This document shows, in pieces, positions 12,301 to 27,300 of a stretch of DNA of 64,000 nt (its first letter is position 1; each line of letters opens with the position of its first letter). The position numbers and the translations under genes were made by a program. A model generated the notes under the pieces. That model was given only the letters and a program-made list of their open reading frames with translations. It made no database searches and was not told the DNA's origin. This DNA comes from Galbula dea (Eukaryota; Chordata; Aves; Piciformes; Galbulidae): NCBI GenBank assembly GCA_013399015.1, contig VWZX01009978.1, positions 93,373-157,372 of the forward strand, read 5' to 3'.

Positions 12301-15300
12301 AGCTAGAAATATGTTGGCTTTAGAAGAAAACACCTTGAAACAAAGCCCTTGAACAGAACCTACCTCCACCTTGCTCTTACCTGGGGTCACCTCAGAACAC
12401 AGCCAGGACATTCTCTGACTGCTTCAAAACTCCATCCACTTTCTGGCTTGTACTAATTTGCCTCAATCTTATAGCTCCCTGAGGATCATTTCTTTGGTCT
12501 ATCACTGCATGTTACTCTCCCAGAAGAGCTCATCCATGTAGCAATCCTTGTCTCACTGCAGCCTGAAGACTGCAACTCTCTCTTTCACCCCACACCCATT
12601 TGCCCTCTAGATTCTAATATTTTTCCTTCATTTTTGTTTATTACCTACTGATAACCTGCCCTCAGGTTTAGAGGACACTTCCTGACCAGGAAATGCTAAG
12701 TATTAAGCTTTCCTGTGGCCAAAATGAGTAAGGACTAGACTGGAAACCTCTCCCTTTTCTTGAGCTTTTCTATCCTGCTGCAGCTCACTAGGAAGGTCCC
12801 AGCTAACTGTTGCTGCCTGATGGACAGCCTGCAACATCCACAGATGATCTTCATCTCCAGAGGGGATTCAGTGCTTTAATCTTAATGGTGACATTTAAAT
12901 TGAAACTGAAATGCCACCAATCACAGCAGCAATGGTTTAGTTCTGCTTCAAGGGCTGCAAGTCGTGCAAAGAGGAGTCAAAATTGGCTGGGTCATCCCTT
13001 TAGCTGAACACAGACAACTGCAGCTTGCTGGGCTGCAGCTAAAGTAGAAACCCTAGAGCAACAAGAGATGGCTCCAGGTGTTAGCAGAAGCTCTGGAGAT
13101 CTCCAGTCCCTCTGGCACTTACCCCTCCAGCCCTGATCAGTTTGCGCCTGAACTCCTTGGTGGGGTTGTTGAAGGTCAGCTTCTCGCAGCGGAGGTGGTT
13201 CACAGGGGGGTTCCCCTCCAAGTTTAAGAACAGGTCATAGGTGAAACAAACCTTTTTTGGCTCCTCCTAAAACACAAAAACAACCAAGAAAGACTTTGGG
13301 GAAAAAAGAAGCAGCTTGGCAAGCAGAGGAAGGGGATTCCAGCTCCTGACTGTCCCAAGGAAGCCACTGGATAAGCGTTGCCTTCGCTGAGGTTTCCAGC
13401 AGGAGATCAAAACACTTTGTGCCTGAAGACAGCACTTGTCAGGAACTGAGGCCTGGCCTTTCACTGCCAAAGGCTACTGACAGCTGCCTGTTGAAAGCTG
13501 TTCAGGTCTTCCTAGGAAAGCAAAGGTTCCCAAAGCTTTACCCACTGCAATTCAGATCCTATCTGCTTGGGGAAGCAACTCAACTCCCAGCATCAATACC
13601 AAGGAAAGCACAAACCAACTTCTGAACTCACAGGATCTCTGTGGCTACTGAGAAAAGATTAAGAGCAATGGGAAAGGGCTGCCTAAAGCCCTCTTCAATA
13701 TGCATCCTGCAGGGGCTGAATGGGAAGATCTCCCAGGCTTCTGAACCTTCCAAGGGCACTTTCACTGAGCCTGTGTGCGTGCTGGGGATCATTTGTGCCT
13801 CACTTCTCCCTCTCCTTCCACCTGCTGCCCCAGCACAGCCACCATGCTGCACCTGCAAGCCTCAATAGAAGAAATCTTCCCCTTTTCAGGTTTTTTTTCC
13901 TCCCCTCCCAAAATTGCCAAGCTTACAAACTCCTTCTTCCACACCACATTTCCTGGGGTTACCTCGTGTTCTGCCTTTCGAGATGAAAAGCCACAAGGTG
14001 CCAAAAGAGAGCCTCCTGCAAACCTTCCCCCTCCCTCCCTGCCCTCCTCCTCAGCCACACAGCACTCTCCACAGCTCCATGGATGCATCCCACATGGCTC
14101 ATTCCCTGCACAACATCAGGCAGCTGCACAGCAGCCTTTTCCAGAGCCCAGGCTCCAGCAGCTCTGTCTCCTGGCCGAGCTGTACTGTTGGATGGGAGCA
14201 GAGGCTGCAGGCAGTGAGCCCAGGCCATTAGATCTGCTCAAAATAGGTTGAAGCATCAAAGGGTTTCATTCAGACCACACTGATGCCTGCTGCTGCTTGC
14301 TTGCTGGATGCTAAAATGGCCAAAGAAGCCATTTCTGGGACAAACAACATGATGATAGCTCTCCTAACAACAAGCATGGTAACCACAACTGGTTTCCAGC
14401 AAAATCAGGACCTTCAGCTCACCTGGGAGCTAAGGTTTTGGCTTCTAACTCCCCACAGAGCTGTGGCCAAACCTCTAAAAGACACAGAATCAGTAAGGTT
14501 GGAAGAGACCACCATCATCATCAAGTCCAACCATCAACCTAGCACCACCATGCCACTCAGCATCATATCTAGATGTTTTCAGAACCCCTCCAGGGATGGT
14601 GACTCCACCACTGCCCTGGGTAGCCTGGGCCAGTGCCCAACAACTCTTTCAGGGAACAAATTGTTCCTGTTACCCAATCTAAACCTCCCCTGGTGCAACT
14701 TGAGGCCATTTCCTCTTTGTCCTATCCCTGGCAACCCTGGAGAAGATACCAGCTCCACAACACTCCAACCACCTCTCAGGGAGCTGTAGAGAGTGAGGTC
14801 TCCCCTGAGCCTCCTCTTCCTCAGAGTAAAAACATCCTACCACCATGAGATCCTTCAGACCCTCTTTTGGCAAAGCCCCCACACACCTGAAAGGGTTCAA
14901 CATCTACTGAAAGATTCATTTTAAGAAGGAAAGTACTTGCAAAAATGCACTCAGTTGCCATTCTCCTCTTTTCCTACAACCATTGTCATTAACTGACTCA
15001 TTAGCAAGCTCTGCATGTTGTGCGCTTCCACTGGAGCTAAAGCAGCAGCTGTAAAGGGTCCCTCAAAGTCTCATAAACTTCATTGAAAGATGAGGAGAAA
15101 TCCAAATGTCACCTAAGAACTGTTTCTAAACTGCTCTTCCTACTTTACAACACAGAATAAATGGATCTTGGAGGTAGCAGTGAAAGAAAGCTTCAGTCAG
15201 AAGCTGTTCTGCCATCATTCTAGCAGAGCTCTGCTTTGTCATCTGCCTCTTTGCTCTCAGAGCAGGAGAGGGACAGGAGATTCACCTCCCTTTTATCTGA

Positions 15301-18300
15301 GGCATCCCCTTTCTTTTAATGGAGACTCAAAAGCACCAGAGAACTTCCCAAATATTTATTGTACCTCTGTGGATGAGCTTCCCCCTTTCTGTGAAATGAA
15401 GCCAGTTTCTCAAAGTGATTTTCCTCCAGCTCACAGATCATGACTGCACTGGGAACCAAGCCTCAGCCAAGCACCATCATCATTAAAATATCCTTTGTAT
15501 GGTCTCAGGCCATCAGAAGCCTCCCCCCAAGTGAATAGTTCAGATTACAGCACTCCTAAAAGAACCAGTACAAAAGTCTCCAAGCAAAGAGAAAAAAGCA
15601 AGCTGCAAATAAACATTCTTTCCTTTACTGCCTTCACTGACAGCTAATGATTACAGCTCAGGACACTCCAAAGCTTAACCCATCCGGTCCTCCCTAAGAG
15701 CTGCTTCCCCTCCCAAATTACCAGCAAGGGGTGGGAGGGGAGGGAAAGGAGAAGGAAAAATCAAAAGAGATAACCCAAGGAAAACCTCTCTCAATTGCCC
15801 TGGACCTAGACAGTCTCCAGCCTTCAATGGGAAGCCAGACTGAAGCCACAGTGCCACACTTCAAAGCCTTTCTAAAGAACAGACTGGGGTCCAAACATCT
15901 GCAGATCTCCAGATCTCCTCCTGCTGCTTGGAGCTGCAACAGTGCAGGTGCTGTTTCAGCCTCTCAACTCCAGCCCAGGCAGTCTGCTCTCAGGCTGCAA
16001 CACCACCTGATGTCCTTCTGCTCCAGCAGCTACTGTACACACACAAGCCAAGCTTTACTCCTAGATGCTTCCACCTTCTGATGGCAACAGGTCAGTGTGA
16101 AAAGGGGAGAGGCTTGCTTTCAGGGGATATTGAGCTGCTCCCCAAGCCCAAAAGCTTTTTCTAAAGGGCCTCACTTCCACCAAAGGCTTTAGGAAGGATG
16201 GATCCCATCCCTTGCTAACTGGTAGATGTTGCAGTCATTCAGATTGAAATGTAATGGTCAATTTGGACAGGAAATGGTTAACCTGCTATGGGATCTCTCA
16301 GCAAGCCACCTTAGAATCTCAGTTTGTATCTGCCCCTTAAATCTCACCCCCTCAAAGAAATAAACTCTGAAGTGTGCAGCACAAAGCTATGGGCAAGCTG
16401 TAAATCCCCTCCATGCTGTCCACCCCCTGCTCCCCCTCCAGCCTCCCCCCCTCAGCACTTTACACTTCATTGTTCCTGCCCTCCAGCTTCCTGCCTGCAC
16501 CCACAGCCCCAGCACTGGGCCCAGCACTGAGCTTGTTTTCTTCTTCTTCTGAGTTCTGAAGCAATGGGTTAAAGTTCTTCTGGCACTTTTCAGCAGAGAA
16601 GGAATTTTTCTGAAGTCTTTTGTTCCAATTTCCTTGTCCTGTGTGGAAGGCCAGGGTGTGCCCCAACCCAAAGCACCTCACTGATGGCATGTGCTTACAG
16701 CTCAGAAATCACTTCCAGAAAGCCATCAAACAAAACTAGCTCCCAAAAAACATCTAGCACACCAAGGAAGCAGACTCCTGGTTATTCAATAACTCTAACT
16801 CTATCACCACTTCCCTCTTGCCACAGATCCAGCCTGGCAGAGTCATGGATCTGTAACAGGTCCATGTCTGTATCATGACCTCCCCTCCATGGCTGGTACA
16901 ACCTGTCTGACTTGTCTTCCACCACACTCCAGGCAGGACCTAGTATAAAGGGGAAGAGCCCAAAATGCCTTTCTTGAAGCTAGTAGCCTTATGTTACACA
17001 TTGCTAACAAGCCCATGACACAGCCTTATCTCTTCTGAGCCTCTACAGGGTTAATTAGAAGAGCAGAAGAGCATTTTGAACTGACAGCCAGATGAAGACT
17101 ACTGCTGCCTTGGAAAGATTAGGGAAATGCACTCATTGTTCAGAGGCAAGCATGGAATAACCTGCTAGTTCTGACAATGGATGATAGCTTCATGGAGCAG
17201 GACAGGTTAGGGGCTGAGCTGATGGAAAGCAGCTCCACAGAGAAGGATCTGGAAGTGCTGGGGGACAACAAGCTCACCAGGAGCCAGCAATGTTCCCTCA
17301 GGCCCACGAGGTCAATGGTCTCCTGGGCTGCATTAACAATGTGACCAGCAGCAGGTTCAGGGAGCTTCTCCTCCACCTCTACTCTGCCCTAGCCCTGGCT
17401 CCAGTTCTGGGCTCCCCAGGTCCAGAGAGACAAGGAACTGCTGGAGAGAGTCCAGCAGAGCCCCCGAAGATGCTGAGGGCACTGGAGCAGCTCTGGCAGG
17501 AGGAAAGGCTGAGAGCCCTGGGGCTGCTGAGCCTGCAGAAGAGCAGCCCCAGAGGGGAGCTGCTCAATCCCCAGCAAGAGCTGAAGGCTGGGGGCAAGAG
17601 GCTGGGGCCAGACTCTGCTCAGTGGTGCCCACGGCCAGGCCAAGGGGCACTGGGCACCAACTGCAAGCCAGGAGGTTCCAGCTGAGCAGGAGGAGAAGCT
17701 TATTTGGTGTGAGGGTGTTGGAGCCCTGGCCCAGGCTTTGCAGAGAGGCTGTGGAGTCTCCTTGTGTGGAGAGATTGCCAAGGCAGCTGGAGGTGGCCCT
17801 GGGCAAGCTGCTGTGGTAAGTAAGACCAGGACAGGTTAGGAGATGACCTGCTGGAAAGCAGCTCCACAGAGAAGGACCTGGGAGTGCTGGGGGACAACAA
17901 GTTCTCCAGGAGCCAGCAATGTGCCCTCAGGGCCTAGAAGGCCAATGGTCTCCTGGGGTGCATGAAAAGAGTGTGAGCAGCGAACCTAAAAACCATGAGC
18001 CACAAAGGCCAAGTTTTACTCCTTCCACATAAACACCAACAGATTAAACCTACTCCTCCTTTCCTCAGAGCTGTGCAGACCCTGTCCCAACAACAGAGCA
18101 ATTTGTTAAGGATAATAAATGTCTCCTGCAAACACAGGCTGTTCAGCAACCTTCCTTTCAGAAGGCAACCCCTTCCTGATGGCCCTGTCCTGCCACTTAG
18201 GCTCCCTGCCAGATGTGCAGCCCATGTACAATGTCTCCCACTTGGAGACAAAAGATCCTTCCCTTCTTTGACATTATTCCATGTATTTGCTATGTCACAC

Positions 18301-21300
18301 CTACCAATATTGCAGAAAGGGGAAAATGTGCATGTTTGGAAGCTAACTGGAGAAAGCCAACAGATTTCTCTGCTTCTCCTTTGCTTATCTCATCTCCCTC
18401 TGCACTAATCCAAAAAGCCCCAAGTTCCACAGATCCATTATGGAAATCCTGGCAGCCTTTTATCTCCAGCACTGAAACTGGGAGGTAGGATCTTGAAAGA
18501 GACTTTAATCCAACATTTTATCCACGTTGCATTAATATCATCTGCCTCCCATCAGCAAACCATGAAAGCATAACCAGACCTTTAGCTTTTGGAGAGGATT
18601 GATCTCATTTGATTAGGATGCCAAAAGCTGTAGCAGGATGAATACCAAAGTGATACCTGTAGAGCAGCCTCCAGGTTACAACACACACCACGACAAGAGA
18701 TGGATCTGCAGACAACAATGAGGCCATGAAAGCAAGGCTGAAGACTGTGGAAATTGAGTGGAGGAGAAGGAGGAGCAGTAGGAAAGAAACAAACACCCCA
18801 GGAACACATTTATTGTGGCCAGTTTGTATTGATTGAAGTGCCACAAGTCCTCATGCCAGGGAAGAGCACAAAGGACTTCCAAATAAAAACAGCATAGCAA
18901 GGGTTTCAGTCCAACAATCACAACAGATCCACTAGCATTAGTCAACTGTGCTCTCAAAAGCTTTATCATTCCACCTCCTGAGCCCCTGCCATTTGTTTGC
19001 AAGTTTCAGTTACAGAAGCAAAGGCTCCAGCAGGCCACCAGCAGCAAATGGCACTGGGAGCCTTGTCCCTGCACAGCTCAGGCACACTGAGCCCAGGTCA
19101 CAGCAACCACTAAAAGACATTTTGGGATGCAAATGACAGGACTGAGCAAGCATCTACTGACTGAGAGATGAATTGCAGCACAGGAAGGACAAACAGATAC
19201 CAGCAAGGCTTAGCTACCTTCAGAGAGAACAGGCTCAGGCACAGGATCCCCAGTCCCAGCATGGTTAGGGGTTGGAAGGGACCTCTGGGGATCAGCCAGC
19301 CCAAACCCCCTGCTCCAACAGGGGCACCCCCAGCAGCTTGCCCAGGGTCACCTCCAGCTGCCTTGGGCTGGCTCCTGGTGAGCTTCTCCTCCAGCACTCC
19401 TCAGCCTCTGCTGGACTCTGCACTAGTTCCCAGTCTCCAAGTGGGGACCCAGTACCAGACCCAGGACTCCAGCTGTGGCCTCACCAGAGCAGAGGGGGAA
19501 GAGAACCTCCCTTCACCTGCTGGCCACACTCTCCTTAATACACCTTATGTGCTCTGCTGACACCCCCCTGCCTGACAGAAAGGCACCAAAAGCACCAGTG
19601 GGGCTAAGATCTCCTGCTCCAGGCACACACCAACAACAGGAGTGCTCCAGCACAGAGTGACCAGGCAGCTTTACCTGACACAAATCTCCCTGCTGAAGCC
19701 CATGAAAGCCATTCTGAAGCCACTCTTAGCACAACTGTTCCTGGGCAGTGAACAGGCCCATGTTTCTTTAGCCAAAGCAAAGAGTAGCCTGGCTCTGACA
19801 ACCACTGTTTATCATCCCAGTAACAAATTAGAAGAGGGAAAGGAAACAGCTAAGAACAGAGCCTTCAACTGTGGAAAAACCCCAAATTTTCAGCCAACCA
19901 TGGCAAAGCTCAACCTCTCCAGACGAGTTCACTCCCTCTTTCAATCCTTTCTCTCCTCACCTTTACAAAGCTAAACATGCAGCAAGAAACAAACCCCAAA
20001 GCCTCTGCAACTCTTGTTTCACCTGAGAGGGCACAGATCACAAACCTGCTAGAAGGTAGGGAGCATCTGGCCAGGAGGAGCCACCCAGCTCCTCTGGGCA
20101 GCCACCCCCAAACACCCCTCTCTACCCAAGCCCTGAATCAAATCCCTAACATCTCCTTCTAAAGAGTTCTTCAAGGATGAGTCCCAAATGCTGCCATCAA
20201 TCCAGGAAAATTCAGACCAACCTATGCTCCATCCCCAGCAGCTGATCCCCACCAGTGTCAACAGGTTTGCAGAGATCAGAGTGAACATCTGGGCTGGAAG
20301 CACTAAAGACTTCTTTATTTGGTGTTTTCATGTCATATTCTTCAGGGGAGGAGAAAAGAGGCTGCATTTGAAGCCTTTGAAGCCTCCTCCATCCCAGTCT
20401 TTCTCCTTTCTGCTCTACCCCAGTCCTCCCTTCTCTGCTGTCTCTGCAATTCTCTCTGCAGCAGTATTTACCTCTGCCACTGCCTTCAGCTCCACTTACT
20501 GACAGTGCTCAGAGCTCATTTCCAGCCACCATTATCACCAGGCAAGACTGGGCCAGAGAAGCCAAATTCTTCACATCATCAGGCAGCTCCTAAGCTTCCA
20601 GCAATCCTAAATACCATGGGCAACTTCCAAATGTGCAGGAAACACAAGATTTGCTGACAGAAGAATGGAAAAATGACTTCTAAGCACCAAAAGGCAATTT
20701 CAAACCACTTCAGCATAGCTCATGTCTTTCAAGCTCCCAGTTGAACCTGGGAACATGTCTCTGTTCCAGTGACATGCTGAAAGCCAGCAGCTCTCTCCTT
20801 TCCCCTCAACCACTGCTTGCCTACAGTTAATCATGGGAGTTGCTCTCTGAAACTCCTTAGTTTGACAATCAGCTCCAAAGGAAAAGGATTTCTCCAGAAA
20901 GCACAATCTGAGAAGCAGGGCTAGAGGAGGCTTTGAAGGTTTATAGTTTAGAAAACAAGTCTGTAACTAAACCTCTTCTATACTCCCTGGACTGGGCACT
21001 GGGGAGGCCACAGCTCCAACCCTGGGGTCAGTTTTGGGCTCCTCACTGCCAGAAGGACACTGAGGTGCTGGAGTGTGTGCAGAGAAGGGCAGGGAAGGGT
21101 CTAGAGCACAAGGGTTGTGAGAGGCAGCTGAGGGAACTGGGCTTGGTTAGCCTGGAGCAGAGGAGGCTCAGGGGAGACCTTCTCTCTGTGGCCTCACAGG
21201 TCACAGAGGAGGGGAAGGAGAAGCTCCCTGGACCTGCTGCTCACACTCTTCTTAAGGCTCTTCAGGAGACCACTGGCCTTGGCTCCAAGAGCACACTGTT

Positions 21301-24300
21301 GGCTCAACACAGCCACTCCAGTGATGTGCTTATGTTCAGTTTATCAAGGTTCCCTGCCAGGGACACCAAGCAGAACACTGCTATTGATGATTCAGGTAGT
21401 AACCAAACCCAGAAAGATTCAATATCCATGTTTAACAAAACAATTTAACTGAGACTGAGTTAATATGAACATCAGAGCCCAAATCCCTGTTTTCATAACC
21501 TCCTTCAAGTCATGCAGCATGTGACCCCTGTGGTAAGGTTTCAGACAAGCAATCAATCCCACATTTTCACTCTCATGCACTTGCTGGCAATGCATCTTAA
21601 GATCTAAAACCTGCAGTCTTTTCTCTCTGGCAGAGAACTGCATCAGACCAACAATCTCTTTCCCCCAGCTGCTGATGCTGCTTGGCTTGGGCTGCCTCAG
21701 CTTTGACACCTGCCCAGATAATTTGATTGCAACTTCACCCAAACCTGGATTTGTTGTTAACACATTGCCAGACAACCCAGTATTTACAAACATTTCTCAA
21801 TCACTGCCTTATGTTTATTTACTTCCCTAGTTGCCTAAATTACTTCCCAAGGGCTCTCCACTCTTTCCATGCCAGGGAAGTTCAGAATCTCCAAGACCAT
21901 TGCACTGTCCTGACATTACCTTTTTATCCCAGCCCATTTTCTGCCAAAAACTTGCTTTTGAAGTCTGGCAAAGAGCTTCCAACTCCCCAGTTAAATTCTA
22001 GTTATTAGCCTAATAAAAACCACACACATAAAGCAGTCACATCATTGAGAGTCTCTCTGGCAGGCAGTTTCAGGCTCTGGCACAGCTCAAGACAATTAGA
22101 AGAGCAGAAATCAGATTTTACCTTGTTTTTGAAGTGCACTTCAATGGGCATAATGAAGCCTGCATAGCCAGACTCCTCCACTTTGTAAGGGGGCTCCTTG
22201 CACACTGAAAAGAGAAGAGAAAAGGTTAGCCTGGACTAGAATGCAACTTCAGCTGAGCCAAAAAGGAGTTAGGAGAGGAGCCATGGGGCCTCAGCCAACT
22301 CAGACCAGAGGAAGATGGTAGCCCTAGGCTTAGCTGAGGACATGAACATGGGAAGGAAACAGAAACCACTCCATGCCAGAGTCTCCAGGAGATTTCTCCC
22401 TCCCCTCCACCTTTCTGCAGTGAGCTCCAATGACATTTCTGTGCTGTTCCACAACAAGCCAAACTGCCAGGTCAAACCCTCTTCCAAAAAAGAAAGGGCA
22501 AAGGCCTCAAAGGTTGGAATTGGACCAGCACAGAAAGGGACATTTCCTTCCATTCCATTATTGATTAATCCAAACACAACCCAAAGCAAATGCAGTTGGG
22601 GTTTCTTTGCCTTCAAACACTCTCCTGCAATCCTCAATCTTCCAGGCACACCAGAGGCTGCTCTAGCCCAACATGAAGGGCAGGGACATGCTGCTAGCTG
22701 TGGAGAGGGAAGCAGAGAGAGAGAGGTGAAGCAGTTTGCTGCTGAGGTCACTGTGCTGCTTACAGCAGACACAGCCATGCTGAACGTTCAGTGCTTCTCA
22801 GAAACTCCTCTGCCTGCTTCCTGCCTCTGCTCTGCCCAGCTACCTGCTGTCAGCTTCACTCCACTCAGCCCTTCCTGTCACCCACCAGTGGGGTTTCAGA
22901 GCACTCACAGCCACCCTGGAGGACTCTAGGATCATTGTTAGAGGCAAGAGCTGCCAGGAGGAACACGAGCCCAACGCTGCTCTTCTCCCTCTCAGGCAGC
23001 AGATGAAGCCAGGTGTAATTCAGGCCCTACACAGATGTAAATAAAGGCAATTAAGTAATTAAGAGGAATTCAGTGCAAATCTTTCTACTTTCTCTAAAGA
23101 AGGCCAAGTAATTCAGATGATTAGGAAACAGGAGATCAAACCTAAAAGGCATACAAATTATTTTCCTTTAATGTGGATGTGTTAATCCCAGCTCTGTGCT
23201 CTTCTCCCCTCATTAAGGTGACAGAAAGCAGAACTCAAAATCCAACTGTGAAAACAGAATCTATCTAAGAATAAAAACTACCTCTAGACTTGCTTTAACT
23301 TGAAGTGGGGGGAAAAACAACCCCAAACCAAAGAACAGTGCCAAGAAGGCAGTAGGAATCTTAAAGCTATTTGCCAGGCAGTATTTATAGAATCATCTGG
23401 GTTGGAGAAGATCTCCAAGATCATCCAGTGCAATCATGAAGCCAGCACTGCCAGGTCACCCCCAAACCATGGCCCTCAGCACCACACCTACCTGTCCTTT
23501 CAACCCCTCCAGGGGTGGTGACTCCACCACTACCTTGGGCAGCCTGGGCTAATGCTTCCTCACTCTTTCAGGGAAGAAATTGTTCCTCATGTCTAACCTA
23601 AACCTCCCCTGGCACAGCTTAAGGCTGCTTCCTCTTTTCCTATTGCTTGTTCCTTGGGAGAAGAGACCAACCCCCACCTGGCTCCAACCTCCTTTCAGGG
23701 AGCTGGAGGAGTGAGAAGGTCTCTCCTGAGCCCTTTGTTCCTCTGCTGCTCTACTTTAACAATTCCAATTACTCCAGAAGCAATCTGCTCCCAGCAGAGC
23801 AGTACCTTCACCAGGAGGTTCTGCTCCAAGCAGGAGCAAACCACCCAAAGAAACAAACCCAGAAACAGTCTGCATATGTCATACCATTTATGCACAACCC
23901 AGACACACTTGGGTCAAAAGCAAGCTGGCATGATGAGTAAGCTTCAAAGTGTGACCAGCAGGTCCAGGGAGGTTCTGTTTCCCCTCCTCTGTGACCTAGT
24001 GAGGCCACAGCTGGAGTCCTGGCTCCAGTTCTGGGCTCCCCAGTTCCAAAGAGACAAGGAACTGCTGGAGAGAGTCCAGCAGAGCCCAGGAAGATGCTGA
24101 GGGCACTGGAGCAGCTCTGGCAGGAGGAAAGGCTGAGAGCCCTGGGGCTGCTTAGCCTGGACAAGAGCAGCCCCAGAGGGGAGCTGCTCAATGCCCAGCA
24201 ACAGCTGAAGGCTGGGGGCAAGAGGCTGGGGCCAGACTCTGCTCACTGGTGCCCAGGGCCAGGTCAAGGGGCACTGGGCACAAACTGGAAACCAGGAGGT

Positions 24301-27300
24301 TCCAGCTGAGCAGGAGGAGAGGCTTGTTTGTTGTGAGGGTGTTGGAGCCCTGGCCCAGGCTTTGCAGAGAGGCTGTGGAGTCTCCTTGTGTGGAGAGATT
24401 GCCAAGGCAGCTGGAGGTGACCCTGGGCAAGCTGCTGTGGGTGCCCCTGCTGGAGCAGGGGGGTTGGACTGGATGATGCCCAGAGCTCTCTTCCAGCCCT
24501 CTTCATGCTGGGATTCTGGGATGAAAAACCTAGAGACTGGAAAACTGTCTCTTTAAAGGTAGATGATGTGGGAATTGAGGGAGCAAAGCCCATGCACTCC
24601 CCCAGTGCAGTTGTTTGTAATAAAGTAATTACAGCAGATGACAAGAACTGGAGCACAGCAGCTTGTAACTTTTATTCTATAAATTAGCTTTCAGCTCAAT
24701 ACTGCACTTGCTTATCATACATCAGTTTTACTACAGCCATTGGAAGGAGATGATATTACCATACAGACTGGCTTCACATCCTCAGGAGCTGAACACCTTG
24801 GAGTTACTCTCACATCTAACCCATGCAGCAGGCAGCCCTAAGACATCCTGTATGACCAGCAGCCTTCCAGGAACATATTTCAAAGGCTGCAAATTATCAA
24901 GTAATTCAGAGTAATCCTCTTCAGCAGCCAGCATTCCTCCTAACACTACAGGCCCAGGAACACTGCAGATGCAGCTACACAACCTTCAGCAGATCTAACC
25001 CTCTGCTGCTGCTGGAAAGGGCAATTCCTGCTCCTCCATCTCAACCATGCATTCCCACTGCCTCCTGCCAAGATAAGGTTCATGTTGCTGCACAGGCAGA
25101 AAGAGGGAAGAGCAGATCCAGCAGAAAAGGACACTCCAAGTGGATCCTGTCCCCAGCCAGGCTGGCTGCACAGTGCTCACACACATCCCTGCAGTTAGAA
25201 TGCAATGGTCAGTGACAGAGAGACCAGCAGCCCTTCTGCCAACACTGGTTTCTGCTGGCTTTCATACAGCCTCAGCTGCCACCTGAGACTAGACATTGCA
25301 GGAATCCTGAGGGCTACTCAAGGACCAGTGTCAAAGTCTAGGTACTCCAGCACCTACACAAGCCCAGCACTCAAACACCTCTCCCATGCTTCCAGCTCTG
25401 CTGGTGAATATTAACAACTCAAACCCATCTTGCCCATTCTGTAACATGCATTACTTTCTGCTGTCACTGTCTTGAGAACCTGCATGTCCTAATGCTTAGA
25501 GATGAGGAGAAAGCACCTCAGCTGCAGCCCTTCAGCAGAAGGAAGGTCTCATTTCTCCCTGCCCTCCCTCAAGCAAAGCCAGCAAAGGTTAAAGCCACAG
25601 CGCACGCAACCTCCACGTCCCTCCTCCTTCAGAAGGCATTTACAGGACCAAGCTGGAGTGGTACAAAGCTCTTTCCTCCAGAGGAGACCTCAGAAGGCAT
25701 CTCCAAAGCCACACTCACCTCTCTTGGGCTTTGGGAAGCTCTCATGCAGGCGGAAGACAACCCTCTCCACAAAGTGCTGGATGTCACACTGCTCCGGGCC
25801 ACGCACAAACACCATCCAGTCATGGGTGAACCCTTCAGTGGTTGGCTTCTTCCTCAGTTGGGCTCGGTGCCCCAGCTCCAGTTTGACTTGAACTGTGCAC
25901 TGGGGAAGGACAGAGGGAAGAAGATCAGCAAAAGGAAACAGTTTCCAGGTTCCACAGAGGGCTAAGCACCACTGAGATACTGGATCAGCCCAGGGGAGGA
26001 ACACAACAACCTCCACAGAGAGATCAGCCTCGTCCTGAAGGCTCTGGTGATGGCAACAGAAAAGGCATCATAAAAACACCTCCTAGCACCATTTCATCCC
26101 TATTTTCTCCCTGATATTAGCACTGCAGAGAACACAGCTTTAGAGGAGGGATAGGTTTATCTGCCTCACTTCTCATCTGAATTGTCAAGCAAAGTCCTAA
26201 TTGTGGAGTCTTTATTTCTAGGAAGTGTCAGAGGCAGAACTTGATGTTCACAGTCTAGAGAATTCAGCAAACCCAACTTAAAGCAGGGAAAATTAGACTG
26301 TGAATTGGTGCTTTCTGATGTTCTCCAGAACATGTAATTCTTTAGGATAAAACTAGGATGCTCCTTGTGTGCTTTGAAATGTATTTTATTGGTGCACTTT
26401 CAAAGGCCAGGTTAACATACAGAATACCTGCACAACATCCAGCTCTCAAATCACCTCTGATCTGCACTCCCAAACCCTGCTCTAACCACTGAAGAGCAGA
26501 GAAGGTGCATTCAGTGTCTCCCTCAAAGCACAAAACCCCCACAACATGTCTTAAACCCCAGATTAAATGAGTTGTGAAGATCCACATGTTAACTGCAGAC
26601 TTCAGAGTCAGATGCAAGCAAGTGAATTCAACAGATGGACCAGATTCCGACACGAGTTCAAGTGGGCAACTGTTAGGGCAAGGTTTGGAGTCAGGGAACA
26701 ACACCAAAGGTATCTGCCTAGTGACTCTGTGCACAGATGTGATCCAAACTAGATCAGCAAGAGAGCAATCTCAAACTCTGCATCAAAATCCAGCTCCAGC
26801 AGCTAGAAGCTCATTAACAAAGGGGGCAGGTTCTAGTCCTTCCTTATCCCCCTGCTTCACCTGAGACTTGGTAAATCAGCATCTTGCTCTTTCTGGCAGA
26901 ATTATCATCAGCAAAGGAAATTATTTGCCATTCTCAATATTGCAGGTGGACACAGAGCCAAGCTGAGGGCATGCTGCTAGACAATGAACATGGAAAGAGA
27001 AAGCTTCCTGAGCTCTAGGACAACTATTATCCTCCTTTTCCCTCGGAGGAGTATGACCACCATTAATGCTCAAGAAAAAAAAAGAGTATTTTGCATTTCC
27101 AACCTGGCATTTTATGGGACTGGGACTTTTCAGAGCATGGTTAATACTTCCTGCAAAAGCATAAGTCACTCAATCTCTGTATTCTTCTCTTTGTAAAGAG
27201 ATCACACAGGAGGTCTACAGAGCACCAGACATCAAAGCTCGACCTCCCAAATTGCAGGCCGGTTCTAATTTCAACTGTAAGCCTTAACACACTCTTGCAG

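Noticed and set aside
14283..14789. A 168-codon plus-strand open frame
   Set aside because: It is mostly the antisense strand of a CR1 copy.
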